Source: Craspedostauros australis
Taxonomy: Eukaryota; Bacillariophyta; Bacillariophyceae; Mastogloiales; Achnanthaceae
DNA length: 64,000 nt
NCBI GenBank assembly: GCA_026770025.1
Contig: JAMXDE010000033.1
Location: 434,001 to 498,000 of the forward strand
Direction of reading: 5' to 3'
Shown: in pieces, positions 52,363-62,756 of the stretch
Layout: every line of letters starts with the position of its first letter
Position numbering within the stretch: position 1 is the stretch's first letter
The notes under the pieces: model-generated
Told to the model about the DNA's origin: nothing
Databases searched by the model: none
What the model saw: the letters and a program-made list of their open reading frames with translations, nothing else
Translations under genes and position numbers: made by a program

Positions 52363-52812
52363 TCAAACAGGCTGAACAGCACACAGCGCACTCGTCCACA
52401 CCAGCACTCTCCCGCTCCTTTGCCGCACAAGTCGTACCAGGTGAGATTTGCAACGATTGATGTACTCGTACAGTAGGTTTGGTGCTTGTATCGATGTTCG
52501 GTTATGATCGCAACACGAACAGGGTTCTGCATCATCCAAGTCGTGCGGTTGGGGTGAGCAGAACCTGGGTGTTCCTCCTGCTTCTGCTTCTGGTCGAGCT
52601 TCTGCTTCTGGTCGAGCTCCTGCTTCTGGTTGAGCTTCTGCTTGTGGTGCTGGTGTGGGTGCCATTGCGGAAAGATCTTGCGGGCGCTGGCAACGGTTCT
52701 TGAATGAGAGCGCACTTGTTCTTCGATTGATGTGAGGTATCCTTTTGCTCACATCTGCCCAACTTCTGCCGTCCGTCGCCCAATCAAACCGTCGCTTGTC
52801 ATCGATCATTGA
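52363..52812 (-). CDS. Candidate short protein or first exon with PEAEAR repeats
   Basis: A minus-strand frame from the ATG at 52812 to the stop at 52363 gives 149 residues (a second ATG lies at about 52662). It carries a tandem peptide of Pro-Glu-Ala-Glu-Ala-Arg type (PEAEARPEAEAGG) coded by an 18-bp repeat at 52575-52640, then a Cys/His cluster (EPCSCCDHNRT) and YEYINRCKSHL. A GTACGA after KSHL could be a splice donor. No family known; could be chance. Confidence 0.25.
   Translation of the reverse strand, partial: SMIDDKRRFDWATDGRSWADVSKRIPHINRRTSALSFKNRCQRPQDLSAMAPTPAPQAEAQPEAGARPEAEARPEAEAGGTPRFCSPQPHDLDDAEPCSCCDHNRTSIQAPNLLYEYINRCKSHLVRLVRQRSGRVLVWTSALCAVQPV
52575..52640 (-). repeat. 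18-bp tandem repeat (CTTCTGGTCGAGCTTCTG)
   Basis: Three to four units with small changes, reading PEAEAR on the minus strand. Confidence 0.8.
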
Positions 52813-53020
52813 TCGTTGCGCATCCTCCGCCACATATAACGCATCCTTTCGTTGATCATTTGGACATTGAGCAGCCCATCGCCTGAGCGGTTTTGATTCC
52901 ACAGTCCATTTGCAAGAGTTCTTTCCGAGAAGCCACCTCCAACCGCGCACCGCACTCACAACGTATCATTCCAAACTATAGCACAGCACATGCCATCAAT
53001 TCACCACTTGCCCATCAATC

Positions 53021-54151
53021 ATGCCATCCAAAAGAAACAACCGCCGCCAGCAAGGACGTCGTCAACGCTCGACAGGTAGCAGCGATGAGGACAACAACCA
53101 ACAGCCTCAGCCACAATCGCAGCATTCGCATCAAAGACAACAACAACGACATCGCCAACAACCCGATACGAACGCAGCCAACGCCAACGCCAATAGAACG
53201 ACCAGCGCCGATCACGAAATGAGGGAGGCCAAGGACAACGCCTCATTCATCCTGGGACTCGTTCAACAGGATAGCACCCTCAACGCACAATCGCAACGGA
53301 CGCTGCGTTCCACAGAGACAGATTCGCAGACAAACATGGATGACAACACGGAAGCAACTCCTCTACCCGATCGCAAGGTCCGACCAGGAACCGACGACTC
53401 GCTAGATATGCAACCTCCAGAGAATCTTCGGCAGACATCCGAGCTCAGCAAGTCTGGCTACACCAATGCTGCTGCCGCGGCGGCCATCGCTCAGAATCAC
53501 GACACCTTCGATGACGAAGCCTTGCCGCAGCCATCCGGCGACGGCAATCGCCGGCCCAAACCACGCGTTGGCGCATTCTCCGTCACTGGTCGCAACCGCG
53601 CCACCAGCAATCGTGACATTGATGACGATGACACGAACTACTTCGACGAAGACGGCAACAACCGCGCGCTGCAGCCCATCGCGGTCGCCGAGGCAACCAC
53701 CGCGCCGTCGACGTACGAAATGGAAGGTCGCATCCGTAAAAAGATCCTGCAGGAGACCGTGTCCGCGTCGGAAGTGATTGTGACACCCGATCAGATGGGC
53801 GACGCAGCGAACGATGCCGGCAACGACGAGGAGAATGCGCGCGTCGCGGAGATGCTCAACAAAGCCAAAGATGAAGCCCTGCAGCGCGAGCGGCGGCTCA
53901 AGCGCTGGATCCTCATCCTCATTGTCGTTTGTGTTGTCGTTGCGAGCATTGTGATTGGTGTAACAGTGTGGGCCGTGCGACAAGACGAGAAGCCAAGCGA
54001 CGACAATCCACCACCGCGAGACAGCAATGACACATCATCAAAGGGCGGGAAGGGAGGACGCCGTGATCGTCGATCTGTTCGGGGTTTGCGCTCCCATCAT
54101 CACAGCAACATTCACGACGCATTCTCGAAGCAGGACTTGTACAATTTCTAG
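53021..54151 (+). CDS. Single-pass membrane protein with long polar N-terminus
   Basis: 376 residues, ATG at 53021. The first 290 residues are polar: Gln/Arg/Asn-rich start, then Ala-rich and Asp-rich segments, including KPRVGAFSVTGRNRAT and a helical EENARVAEMLNKAKDEALQR just before the membrane. One transmembrane helix lies at about 295-319 (WILILIVVCVVVASIVIGVTV), preceded by RRLKR, so by the positive-inside rule the long part is cytosolic. A tail of about 55 residues ends in basic/His-rich text. The order (disordered N-terminus, GAF-like text, basic residues, helix) recalls the cytosolic half of diatom membrane LRR proteins, but here there is no ectodomain. That comparison is from memory and uncertain. 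Confidence 0.65.
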   Translation: MPSKRNNRRQQGRRQRSTGSSDEDNNQQPQPQSQHSHQRQQQRHRQQPDTNAANANANRTTSADHEMREAKDNASFILGLVQQDSTLNAQSQRTLRSTETDSQTNMDDNTEATPLPDRKVRPGTDDSLDMQPPENLRQTSELSKSGYTNAAAAAAIAQNHDTFDDEALPQPSGDGNRRPKPRVGAFSVTGRNRATSNRDIDDDDTNYFDEDGNNRALQPIAVAEATTAPSTYEMEGRIRKKILQETVSASEVIVTPDQMGDAANDAGNDEENARVAEMLNKAKDEALQRERRLKRWILILIVVCVVVASIVIGVTVWAVRQDEKPSDDNPPPRDSNDTSSKGGKGGRRDRRSVRGLRSHHHSNIHDAFSKQDLYNF

Positions 54152-56300
54152 AGACAAAGAGAGATGAAGAGAGACATGTGCATTTACATTCCCGGTCTCA
54201 TACGTACGTTGGTACGCAAGATCTCGAACACAATTCACTTGCTTGGGATAAAGCGAGATGGTCGCTATGGTGATTGGAAAGCGTTGATACAAGCACAGCT
54301 TGAACTCAAATACTCTGGAGAGAGAGAGAGAGAGAGCACTCTACATACACTGTTCAATCCTTGAATTAGATTTTGAAGAATAACCCGGAGATAAAACTAG
54401 TCTCATCTGCGCACTCTACAATCCCATACTCCAGTCACGCTTTAGTTAGTCGGATTTTCACGGATCTCAACGGATTTGGTGTGCCATCCCAATGAACAGT
54501 CATGATTGGCAGGTCACGTAGGTTTGATGGTCCTTGTGACCATGACCTCCATCCTTGTGTATTCCTCCGACTACGCAGAAAAATCGCCTCCGGTGAAACA
54601 TCGGCCACGAGGTGGTCGTGAAATGCGCGCCGGTCGAGGCCATCCTTCGCAAGTCTGGAGGCATCCATCGAACGTGACGAAACCGAGCGTAGTCGTTGGG
54701 GGGACGCGAATGCACTCTGTCTGTCTGCAATGATGAAGAACAAAGTTGAAATAAATGATGTGGGACGTTGGTGCGGTGTGGCACATAAGCGCTTCGCACA
54801 GTTGCTGTTTTCATCATCTCTTTTTGGAGGCGAACGCTATCCACCGCGCACCTCCGCTTTGTGGCATCGACATCCACAATAGCGGCCAAACGACGAACTG
54901 TATTTTCGCGCCCATTTGGGGGACAAACGGTGACAAATTGTCGTGAGCAAACAACAACGGCGGTGTGAGTATGGTGGCTTGTGATTGCGATGGATAGCGT
55001 CATTGTCAATGTGACCAACTATTATTCTATTCGTGGGGTATTGTGAAACGTAAATCAATCGTGTGTTCCTTGAGCCGTGTTGCTTTGATGCACGCATACG
55101 TTGATGCGCAAGTCGGTGGCAGCCTTTGTCACCCTGTCCTCCCGTGATCATCACCCCTCTGTGCAGGCCGTTCGTATTCATGCTCGCGCCAGCGGATCAG
55201 TGCAGCGGGGTGGAAAGATGAGCCTGTGACGATGGTTGTCCATCTCTTTTGAGGGTCCTGGAGGTGATACAAGCCCTCTACGATCTACCTTGTGGCAAGA
55301 AGATGGACAGCCGGGCAATGCGAACAGAGTTGAAGTAGAATAGCATTAGATTGAGCAGAAAAGAGAGGAGCTCTCAAAGTGCAATACTCGCTCCATTCGT
55401 CTGAGTACCAGGTATCATTGGATGAGAACATCAGCACGTGTGAGTGCGCCCTGCTGTTGCAATGCCCCAGTATGGTGCAATAGTATGCGACGTGTATCAC
55501 CGTACGCACATGAACGAGTATAGCGCATCTTGTTACGCTCATGGCGCTAATGCGTCACGAGACGCTTCAGACACACGCTCTCCCCCTCCAGAGCATGAGA
55601 GGACTCAAGCTCTGTTAAAAACGGATTCATAGTCACATCCGAGTATGTTTGCCATGATGCGAGGCGGAGGATGCCATAGCCGTACGATACATACGAGATG
55701 TGTTGAATTCCTGTGATGGAATAGTGGCTGCAACCAAGCGCGGATGCACACTCACAGGCATGAGTTTGTATCACGGATTGGACTTGGGATGGTGATGATC
55801 TTTTTGATGACTCCAGAGTCGCGTACATCGTCCCCCGTAATTAATTGTCTTGGTGCCACCGTAGTTTCGCGCGATCGTTCTCGGGCAAAATGCGAGAGAT
55901 ACCGCCAGGCACAATCGTGAAGACAATTTTTGTGGATGCTTTTGTAGCTAGTTTATACTATTGAGGGTACAGTGGGTTGTGGATGCATTCAATTTCTCAT
56001 GGGATGGGTATTTGCAGTGTGGTTTGTCATCGTCGTGGTTTGGTTCTTTGCGAGAGGGCTCCAGGGACGCCAAAAGCGAGATGTGCGCAAGCGGCGTTTG
56101 TCTTTGATGGTTGTGCCGAGGAGGATGGTTGAAACGTGGGAAACGAATCTCTCCTATCCTCGCCAGCTTCCGCTTCCTTCGAATCATGGCGTGCAACCGT
56201 CTGAATTCCTTGTCCGAGTCAAATCATTCGTGTGTGTGCGTGTGTTTGTGTGCGCTTGTGTTGTGCCGAGGTGCTTGTAGACAACAAGTTGCGATTGTGA
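54152..56300. other. Intergenic, no gene seen
   Basis: Contains a (GA)n tract at 54318-54336 beside AATACTCTGG, and a plus-strand frame at 55972-56280 with a hydrophobic start (FLMGWVFAVWFVIVVVWFF) that runs into the repeat array. It may be part of a membrane protein but has no family. Otherwise nothing recognised. Confidence 0.4.
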
Positions 56301-57420
56301 TAGAGGGTATCGGCAATGGTCAACCATCCAATGTATGGCAATGCCTGACAATTGGAGGTGAATCTAGATATGAAAGGTTGGCTTTTCAATCTGACTTGAC
56401 GTTGCCTTGCGCTTGACTGGGAGAGAAGAGGCGATGAAGCTGCTATCGTATGTATACGAAAGCGCCGAGGTCTCTGAACCATGATGTTGGTGAGACCGTC
56501 CTGCCCTTGTCTCTCTGTGTCTGTTGCGTTGGAGTTGTATTGCAGTATCGAAGAAGGTATCGGCAATGGTCAACCATCCAATGTGCGGCAATGCCTGACA
56601 ATCGGAGGTGAATCTAGATATGAAAGGTTGGCTTTCAATCTGACGTGACGTTGCCTTGCGCTTGACTGGGAGAGAAGAGGCGATGAAGCTGCTATCGTAT
56701 GCGAAACATACGAAAGCGCCGAGGTCTCTGAACCATGGTGTTGGTGGGACCGTCCTGCCCTTGTCTCGCTGTGTCTGATACGCCCTTGTCTGTTGCGTTG
56801 GAGTTGCATTGCAGTATCGAAGAAGGTATCAGCAATCGTCAACCATCCAATATGCGGCAATGCCTGACAATTGGAGGTGAATCTAGATATGAAAGGCTTG
56901 CTTTCAATCTGACTTGACGTTGCCTTGCGCTTGACTGGGAGAGAAGAGGCGATGAAGCTGCTATCGTATGCGAAACGTACGAAAGCGCCGAGGTCTCTAT
57001 CCAACCATGGCGTTGGTGAGACCGTCCTGCCCTTGTCTCTCTGTGTCTGTTGCGTTGGAGTTGTATTGCAGTATCGAAGAAGGTGTCAGCAATGGTCAAC
57101 CATCCAATGTACGGCAATGCCTGACAATTGGAGGTGAATCTAGATATGAAAGGCTTGCTTTCAATCTGACGTGACGTTGCCTTGCGCTTGACTGGAAGAG
57201 AAGAGGCGATGAAGCTGCTATCGTATGTATACGAAAGCGCCGAGGTCTCTGAACCATGATGTTGGTGAGACCGTCCTGCCTTTGTCTCTCTCTCTTGCCA
57301 GGCGCGTACATTCCTTTTCCTGCAGAGGAGGGGGTCGACCATCCAATATGCGGCAATGCCGGACATATTGGAGGTGAATCTTAGATGTAGAAAGCATGTT
57401 GGTTGGTTGCATTCAATCCA
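56301..57420 (+). repeat. Tandem array of about 250-270-bp units
   Basis: The block GGTATCGGCAATGGTCAACC and the DNA after it recur at 56306, 56556, 56825 and 57082, with a partial fifth at about 57336. Periods are 250, 269, 257 and about 254. Each unit also holds GGAGGTGAATCTAGATATGAAAGG, GCGATGAAGCTGCTATCGTATG and GAAAGCGCCGAGGTCTCTGA. Units differ by a few substitutions and small indels (for example ATACG versus CGAAACATACG). Unit lengths are not multiples of three, so the open frames across the array are not one repeated protein. Confidence 0.9.
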
Positions 57421-57870
57421 TCTGACGGACCCTCTCTCTCTCTCTCTTTCTCGAATTTTCTTGCGTTGGTCGATCTCTTGCGCTCAAGTAGGAGATGGCG
57501 ATGAAGCAGCTATCGTATGCTAGAAGCATAGGAAGCGCCGAGGCCCACGTCAACATCATTTTTGTTGTTGAGTGGACCCGCCTGCCATTTCTCCTTGTCT
57601 TACCAGTGGATCGGAATATTGCTGAGTAGGTTGGCCACCATCCAATGGAGCGACGAGCGCTCGACATTGAAGGCAAATCCAGAGATGAAGCTCTTCCAGG
57701 ATGCAATGCATGAGACTGGAGGATGCATTCATTCTGACTGGCCGTTCCTCCCCTCCGCTCTCGGGTTGCCTCTTCGACAAGAACCTGAATAGATATAGTA
57801 GATGACCACAGTGGATGAAGGCGATGAAGCAGCTGCCATATTGAAGGTTCGTAATATGGAGCGCCTGGAC
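57421..57870 (+). repeat. Diverged continuation of the array
   Basis: Two older-looking units follow. GGCGATGAAGCAGCTATCGTATG and GGAAGCGCCGAGG occur at 57495-57545, ACCATCCAATGGAGCG at about 57636, and GGCGATGAAGCAGCTGCC at about 57818. A (TC)n tract lies at 57428-57448. The array thus decays to the right. Confidence 0.65.
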
Positions 57871-58124
57871 TTTCTCCGCACTCGATCGGGTTGAATCGAC
57901 TTGAGCCCTCCTCTCCATTCTCTGTGTCACAAGGTTCAGTTTTGTTGGCTCGTACGCGTGCACGCACGTATGGTAGTCGTAGTCATGGTGATGTGCCACG
58001 CCACGTGTTGTTCCCACACACACATTGAGTGCCGTGAAATGGAACGAACTGGATTCGTTGTTCGCCTGTCGGTTGGTCGGATGATTCGGTGTTTGTTGAA
58101 TTGATTCTCGCATCAAAAGCGCGC

Positions 58125-59006
58125 TCATCGGCGAAGCGCCATGTTGGCCTCGTTGGCAACGTCCTTGTGCAACGAGGTGAAGGTGTTGAGGAGGTTGGAT
58201 CGGAACTTGCCCAAATCCACCTTCCCGTTGGGAGATACCGTGGCGGTGGCAGCCTCCATCTCGGCTTCTTGTTCCAGCACCTCCAGGACACGCCGTTGCC
58301 GTTCGTCTTCTTGTGATTCGTACTGATCATCGTACTGATCATCGTATTGGTCCGGATTCTGTTCGCGATGCTCCTGTTCCAGCTGCTGCTGCCATTCGCG
58401 GTACTGTCTCTGCTGTTCCACCAGCTCCCGCAGGTATCGCTCGGCCGGCGTCAACGAGCTGACGTCTGGCTCTTCATTCTGTTCCTGAGGCGTCGGTGTC
58501 TCCACAACCAACGAGCTGGACGCAGCGTTGTCACGTACAGTGATGGTGGTGTCCTCCACAGTGTCCTCCACAATGTCTTCATCGAGGTTCGCTGTTGGTG
58601 CCGCGTTGCCCACGTCGTCCTGCTTGGGCTGCCTGCGCTTCCGCGGCGACGAGGCAGAACGGACGTAGGTCGGAGCATGCACGGGCGCAAGCGACGGCGC
58701 CTCGTGCTGCACCATGGAGGGCATCGCATGCTGCTGGCGATGCTGAAGGCGCAGCGAATGCAATCTCGAACGAAGCTGGGGCAGAGCGGTTGCCGTGTCT
58801 CTCGTGGTGGCGAAGCAGCCGATGCCAACCATGGCCGCCGCGATCAAGAGGCCGATGTAGATGGCCGTGAAGCTGCGCGTTCTGCGTGGCGTGCGGTAGT
58901 GCGGCAACAGCGGCGTTGATTTGGCTTGGAGCCATGGTTGCTGGTTGCTGTGCAGCACGTACGGGTGTTGCATGCTGATGCCCGTGGCGAGGTAAGGATG
59001 CTGCAT
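58125..59006 (-). CDS. Type II-like membrane protein with coiled coil
   Basis: 293 residues, ATG at 59006. A polar start with a twofold MQHPY repeat (MQHPYLATGISMQHPYVL) is followed by a basic stretch (RTPRRTRS) and one transmembrane helix at about 46-68 (FTAIYIGLLIAAAMVGIGCFA). The rest would lie in the lumen. It comprises a Gln/Arg/His segment, a Glu/Asp/Thr-rich segment and a long helical, Gln/Glu-rich coiled coil (about 185-255; YLRELVEQQRQYREWQQQLE). The coil contains a tandem DQYDD repeat (coded by TGATCATCGTACTGATCATCGTA). The closing 45 residues (GKVDLGKFRSNLLNTFTSLH) look like a conserved small helical module. No family recognised. Confidence 0.6.
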   Translation of the reverse strand: MQHPYLATGISMQHPYVLHSNQQPWLQAKSTPLLPHYRTPRRTRSFTAIYIGLLIAAAMVGIGCFATTRDTATALPQLRSRLHSLRLQHRQQHAMPSMVQHEAPSLAPVHAPTYVRSASSPRKRRQPKQDDVGNAAPTANLDEDIVEDTVEDTTITVRDNAASSSLVVETPTPQEQNEEPDVSSLTPAERYLRELVEQQRQYREWQQQLEQEHREQNPDQYDDQYDDQYESQEDERQRRVLEVLEQEAEMEAATATVSPNGKVDLGKFRSNLLNTFTSLHKDVANEANMALRR

Positions 59007-60140
59007 CTTGATCGGTTGGTTGGCTATTGGCTGGATAGCTATTGGCTATTGGCTATCGACTGCAGTGGAGTGGCTTGGGCTGTGGGTGTCTGCTTTGGCT
59101 TTCGTCTCGAGATTGTGATTTGTGAAGCAGCAAGGCGAAATGATCTGTGTTACTACGGCAATGCGCGTGAAGACAACAGATTACGAATAGATCGGAGCAG
59201 ATTACGAGCAGTTCTTCCAGCATTGCGCCGCAAGCGTTGAGTTGGGATGCGTTTTTTGGAGTTTGGGGCATCACTGTCACTACAACCACTACCACCACTA
59301 CGACCTACCACCACACACAATTACCAACGGCACCACTTTGAATTTGAGTTCTGTCGGCATCAACTGCGTTTTGATGGGCGGAATCGGGTTCGTCCGTCAC
59401 GCAAAGTCGCGGATGCCAATTCTATCCATTCGGTACCTCCCACTGATTGCTGGCCGGCGTCCGAGCTTCCTGCCTCCGTTCTTTCACTCTCGACCTCGTT
59501 TTGCGGTGTTTTCACTTCGCTCACCACAACGCGGAACAAAATGGAACGGAGTGGTTGTCTCTTGGGCTTGAGACTTATAACTCCGAGTCATCGCAACAGG
59601 CCCATAAGCAGTGATGTTACTTTGGGCGCAATCAGTCTTTTGTCTTCCAGGATCCGAAACGATGATAACGGAAAAGAACATCCGTCGCAATGGAATTGCT
59701 TTCTGGTTGGGCTGCGAAATGTCTGGCTAGGATCCAACGTCCCCTTTCAGCCACAAAGCGACTACGACCCACAAGGTATTTAGTTAGCACCCACGAACCT
59801 CACGAACATTCAAAACCGTGAGACACATTCCGCAATCGCCTTCTACCAATCGAGTCAGGCTAATTGTGTTGCATGCATCGGATGGAAGGACGGACGGAGG
59901 TGCACCACCAAAATAGTAAGAAATGGATATTTTACACCAACCACAACCTGCAACAAACACGGCGCAGATGGCAAACGCGGCGCGCGGTTTCTTGCGTCAC
60001 GTTCACAAACATCAACACCAACATCCGTGCAACGAAGGCCCTGCCAAAACAATCCAAAGAGTCAGCCATCATCATCTCCTTTCTCTCTTTTGTGCACCCA
60101 CCCACGCCCACTCCTGTGTTGCATCACGACAACGCGCACC
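59007..60140. other. Intergenic, bidirectional promoter region
   Basis: Lies between two divergent genes. The tract TTGGCTATTGGCTGGATAGCTATTGGCTATTGGCTATC at 59020-59058 holds several ATTGGC boxes (CCAAT boxes in reverse) right upstream of the minus-strand gene. A 178-residue plus-strand frame at 59247-59783 has no recognisable content. Confidence 0.45.
59020..59058 (-). promoter_or_regulatory. Cluster of CCAAT-type boxes
   Basis: Three to four GCCAAT motifs on the minus strand within 40 bases, starting about 15 bases upstream of the ATG at 59006. The NF-Y binding consensus is CCAAT. The closeness to the start codon means part may be leader rather than promoter. Confidence 0.35.
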
Positions 60141-60595
60141 ATGCAGCAACCGGAGGTGCAGAGCAACGATGGCATGATGGATATCACCGGTGACGGCGAT
60201 GAACGCGGCCGCGATCAGACGAAGAGAGGTGGCAGCGGTCGACGGCCCAAGAATCAGCTCGTCCACACCGACGTCTTTCTAGGTCAGTGAAGTGAAGTGC
60301 AGTGCATCATAATACCGTGCAGGCAACGCGGAGTCGTCGGATGCGATAAATCCCATGGCAGAGAGAGAGGGAGAGAGAGACCGTTTGATGGGAGGCTGTA
60401 AATCGTCGTGGAGTGCAATTGCGGCAGGGTACAACTGTGCTCTATTCGAAGACTCATTCTGCCTCTGTGCTCCCCCACCATCCTTGCAACATCAACAACA
60501 ACTCTGATACCAAAACCGACCACGATCAAAACGGTACAAATCTACCTCTGTTGTCTGGGACAGATTTTCCAGATGACTTCGATGTCAAGGATTGA
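60141..60595 (+). CDS. Small hydrophilic protein, two exons (predicted)
   Basis: Exon 60141-60282 starts at ATG in GCACCATGC and reads MQQPEVQSNDGMMDITGDGD, then a basic GRRPKNQLVHTDVFL. A donor CTAG|GTCAGT follows. The best acceptor, GTGGAG|TG at 60414, joins in phase 1 to an exon ending at 60595, to give 107 residues. The second exon ends in an acidic stretch (LLSGTDFPDDFDVKD). The whole looks like a disordered protein. No family known. The intron holds a (GA)n tract at 60361-60380. Exon 1 is more certain than exon 2. Confidence 0.4.
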
Positions 60596-61551
60596 TCTTT
60601 TATATACCTTCAGGAGGGGCGATGATGCTTCTCTTCGGTGATGGGAGGGTGATGCGGCGGTGATGCGAAAGCCAAGGCTGAATTCGATTGAGTGGAAGGA
60701 TCATGCAGGGCGATGCCATGGTATGCGGTGCCACGGAATCGCGGCATCGCTTCGTGGGACTGTGGATGTGTTCGGACGCAACGACTCCTTGGCGGTCCGC
60801 ATCATGCATCTCATCTGTCACGACAATGGAGATGACGGCAGACTCTGTCACGTTACGTATGACGCAGTAGCACTTTTTTCATGGTAGTACACACCATGCA
60901 TTCTGCTCCACGCTGATGCATCTCTACAATGTTCGGCATGACAGCAAGCAACGCAGCGTAATTCTAGCGCATTCATCATTTACTTAGACACCGACACGAT
61001 GAACCCACAACCCTGATGACAGATGCTGGAAGTCGGAGAAGCTGTGAACTCTGCGATCACCAGAATGCTTTCAGTTGTCCTGCTCTGTTCTCTCTCCAGA
61101 GTACTTCAATTGATTCTGCACACCGCCAACGAATGTTCGCCTCAGCGTGTGAACGGCATCGTGCAAAGCATGAGACGCCATCCAAGAGACCCTGCAACAT
61201 CATCGCCATTGTCACGATCGTGGATCTCTCTCTACGTACACCAATACTAGCCTATCGTTGTGAGTCGTTCCAAGATTCAAATCATTGGACAAAACCGAAG
61301 CCCGAAATGCCGAAACCTGACCACATCATTTGTTGCCATCATCATCATCATCCTTCTTCTTCTTTGTTCGCCCACAAACAGATGCAAAGCAGAGCAGAGC
61401 AGGGTGCTATTCCAGGAGGATTGGCAGGAAAGATCATCGCGGGAGCGTGCGAGTGAGAGAAACGAGAGGATTGCCAGGCAGCACCCGCATTCATAGAGAG
61501 CAGAGAGCGAAGGAAGGCAGAGATGCAAAGCACAAGCACATTCAGCATCTC
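60596..61551. other. Intergenic, no gene seen
   Basis: Nothing recognised apart from ATCATCATCATCATCC at about 61336-61352 and AGCAGAGCAGAGCAGGG at about 61388-61405. Confidence 0.45.
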
Positions 61552-62352
61552 ATGACGCACCAGGCTGCAATGGCAACGACGCAACGATCGACGATGATGT
61601 CGCCACTGCTGCTGCTGCTGACGACGGCGGTGCTGTCTGCATCCCGGTGCTGCGCATGGCATTCTGCGCTACGTCCATTCGCATCATGCCCACTGCGCGT
61701 CAGCACGGATCTCGCGGGCGAAGGCGCGGACAGCGTTCCATCGCAGGATTCCAACCACTTCGCGCAACGCAAGACCGTTGGAACGCTGGGTGACATCATG
61801 AGCACATCGCCCGATGCGGGCCTCGTCACGTCGGAGGAGCATTCCTTGGCCGAAACGTACGGCATCCAACATCCGCTCGACCGCATGATCATCACGGCCA
61901 ACGGCAATCTGCAACGCCTCGTCGCCTCCTACTACGACTCGCCCGTCCACGTGCAGGTCGATTACTCCAGACCCAACACGGATCGTCTCGATACTAGTTT
62001 GCCATCAACATCGTCGTCGTCATTACCTCGCCTCTACGACCGCCAAGTCTCGCTGCTCGTGCACGACACCGTGTTTTGCACGGCCAAATCCACGGTGCAG
62101 GTCCATTCCGATGTCTGCGCGCACCTCGTGCAGAGCGGCCAAGTGGGGTTGGGACAGCTCTTTCGTCATCTCGATGTTCTGCCTGAATTCGAACTGCACA
62201 GCGCTGGCTACGACGCGCAGTCGGCACTGTGGCGCAAGTACACGCTGTATCATCCCAAGTACGTCACGTGCTACATCGAAGAACGCTTTTGTCCCGACGT
62301 TTGGAATGTCGTCGCGGCGGATCGTGGTGGCGGTGGCGTCGATGAGGTGTGA
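61552..62352 (+). CDS. Chorismate-lyase-like (DUF98-type) protein with N-terminal targeting signal
   Basis: 266 residues from the ATG at 61552; an in-frame ATG at 61570 is an equally good start. The N-terminus has a signal-peptide-like hydrophobic run (MSPLLLLLTTAVLSAS) followed by an Arg/Ser-containing stretch (WHSALRPFASCPLRVST), compatible with secretion or bipartite plastid targeting. The domain has HPLDRMIITANGNLQRLVAS, YDRQVSLLV, FCTAKSTVQVHS and GLGQLFRHLDVLPEFEL. This is the order seen in the DUF98/Rv2949c-like chorismate lyase superfamily (RxILTTDGTVT..., later RxVxL, AxSxV, LGxxL). The bacterial enzymes release pyruvate from chorismate to give 4-hydroxybenzoate; whether this one does is open. 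Poly-Ser in the middle is a small insertion. Confidence 0.55.
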   Translation: MTHQAAMATTQRSTMMSPLLLLLTTAVLSASRCCAWHSALRPFASCPLRVSTDLAGEGADSVPSQDSNHFAQRKTVGTLGDIMSTSPDAGLVTSEEHSLAETYGIQHPLDRMIITANGNLQRLVASYYDSPVHVQVDYSRPNTDRLDTSLPSTSSSSLPRLYDRQVSLLVHDTVFCTAKSTVQVHSDVCAHLVQSGQVGLGQLFRHLDVLPEFELHSAGYDAQSALWRKYTLYHPKYVTCYIEERFCPDVWNVVAADRGGGGVDEV

Positions 62353-62756
62353 GTGGGGTGGAGCAGGGTGAAGTGAAATGGAATGGAATGGAACACCTGT
62401 CACAGGCTGAGTGGTGCATGTTGAATTCTTTGCGAACCAACAATATCGTGTTGCGGGCGTTGCAGACAAGCACATACCAGCCGAGCTACACGTCATACAT
62501 AGCTGCAGCAATGTTACTCTTTCTAATCATATATTACCATTCATACTTTTACTCTAGTCAGTAATGAATTGCAATCCAGTCGCTTGTGTGTTGACATCGT
62601 GCCTAGCCGTCCTCGTGCTAGTATGGGGCCATGTTGCAAGTGCGGAAAATGGGCTCTTTGCCACTGGGCATTTGCGCTCTGTACACCTACAAAGCCAGCA
62701 TGCTGGTTGTCGACCAACACACCAAGTCGTACGTACCAGACAGACAATCAGTTACT
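62353..62756. other. Short intergenic space between convergent genes
   Basis: Contains a GGAATGGAATGGAA tract near 62378-62392; otherwise nothing recognised. Confidence 0.5.

Larger units (their letters stand above)
50012..53020. other. 3-kb interval without an established gene
   Basis: Long minus-strand frames exist: 51202-51945 (with RNESQRCWAEMKPDKG, GTWVTIFIDMTQRTRE), about 52000-52200 (FACVNGRRLDISASFVEISL) and 52363-52812 (below). They may be exons of one gene, but no splice path was proven. Repeats: a CAGCACAACACAACAC run at 50364-50388, and AGGCTGAACAGCACA twice at 52345-52385. Confidence 0.35.

Noticed and set aside
56570-57366. Open minus-strand frames of 144 and 175 codons across the tandem array
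   Set aside because: The array units have lengths that shift the frame, and the same DNA is read in different frames in successive units; not a conserved repeat protein.
59247-59783. 178-codon plus-strand frame
   Set aside because: Composition is His/Arg/Ser-rich without any motif; lies in a divergent promoter region.
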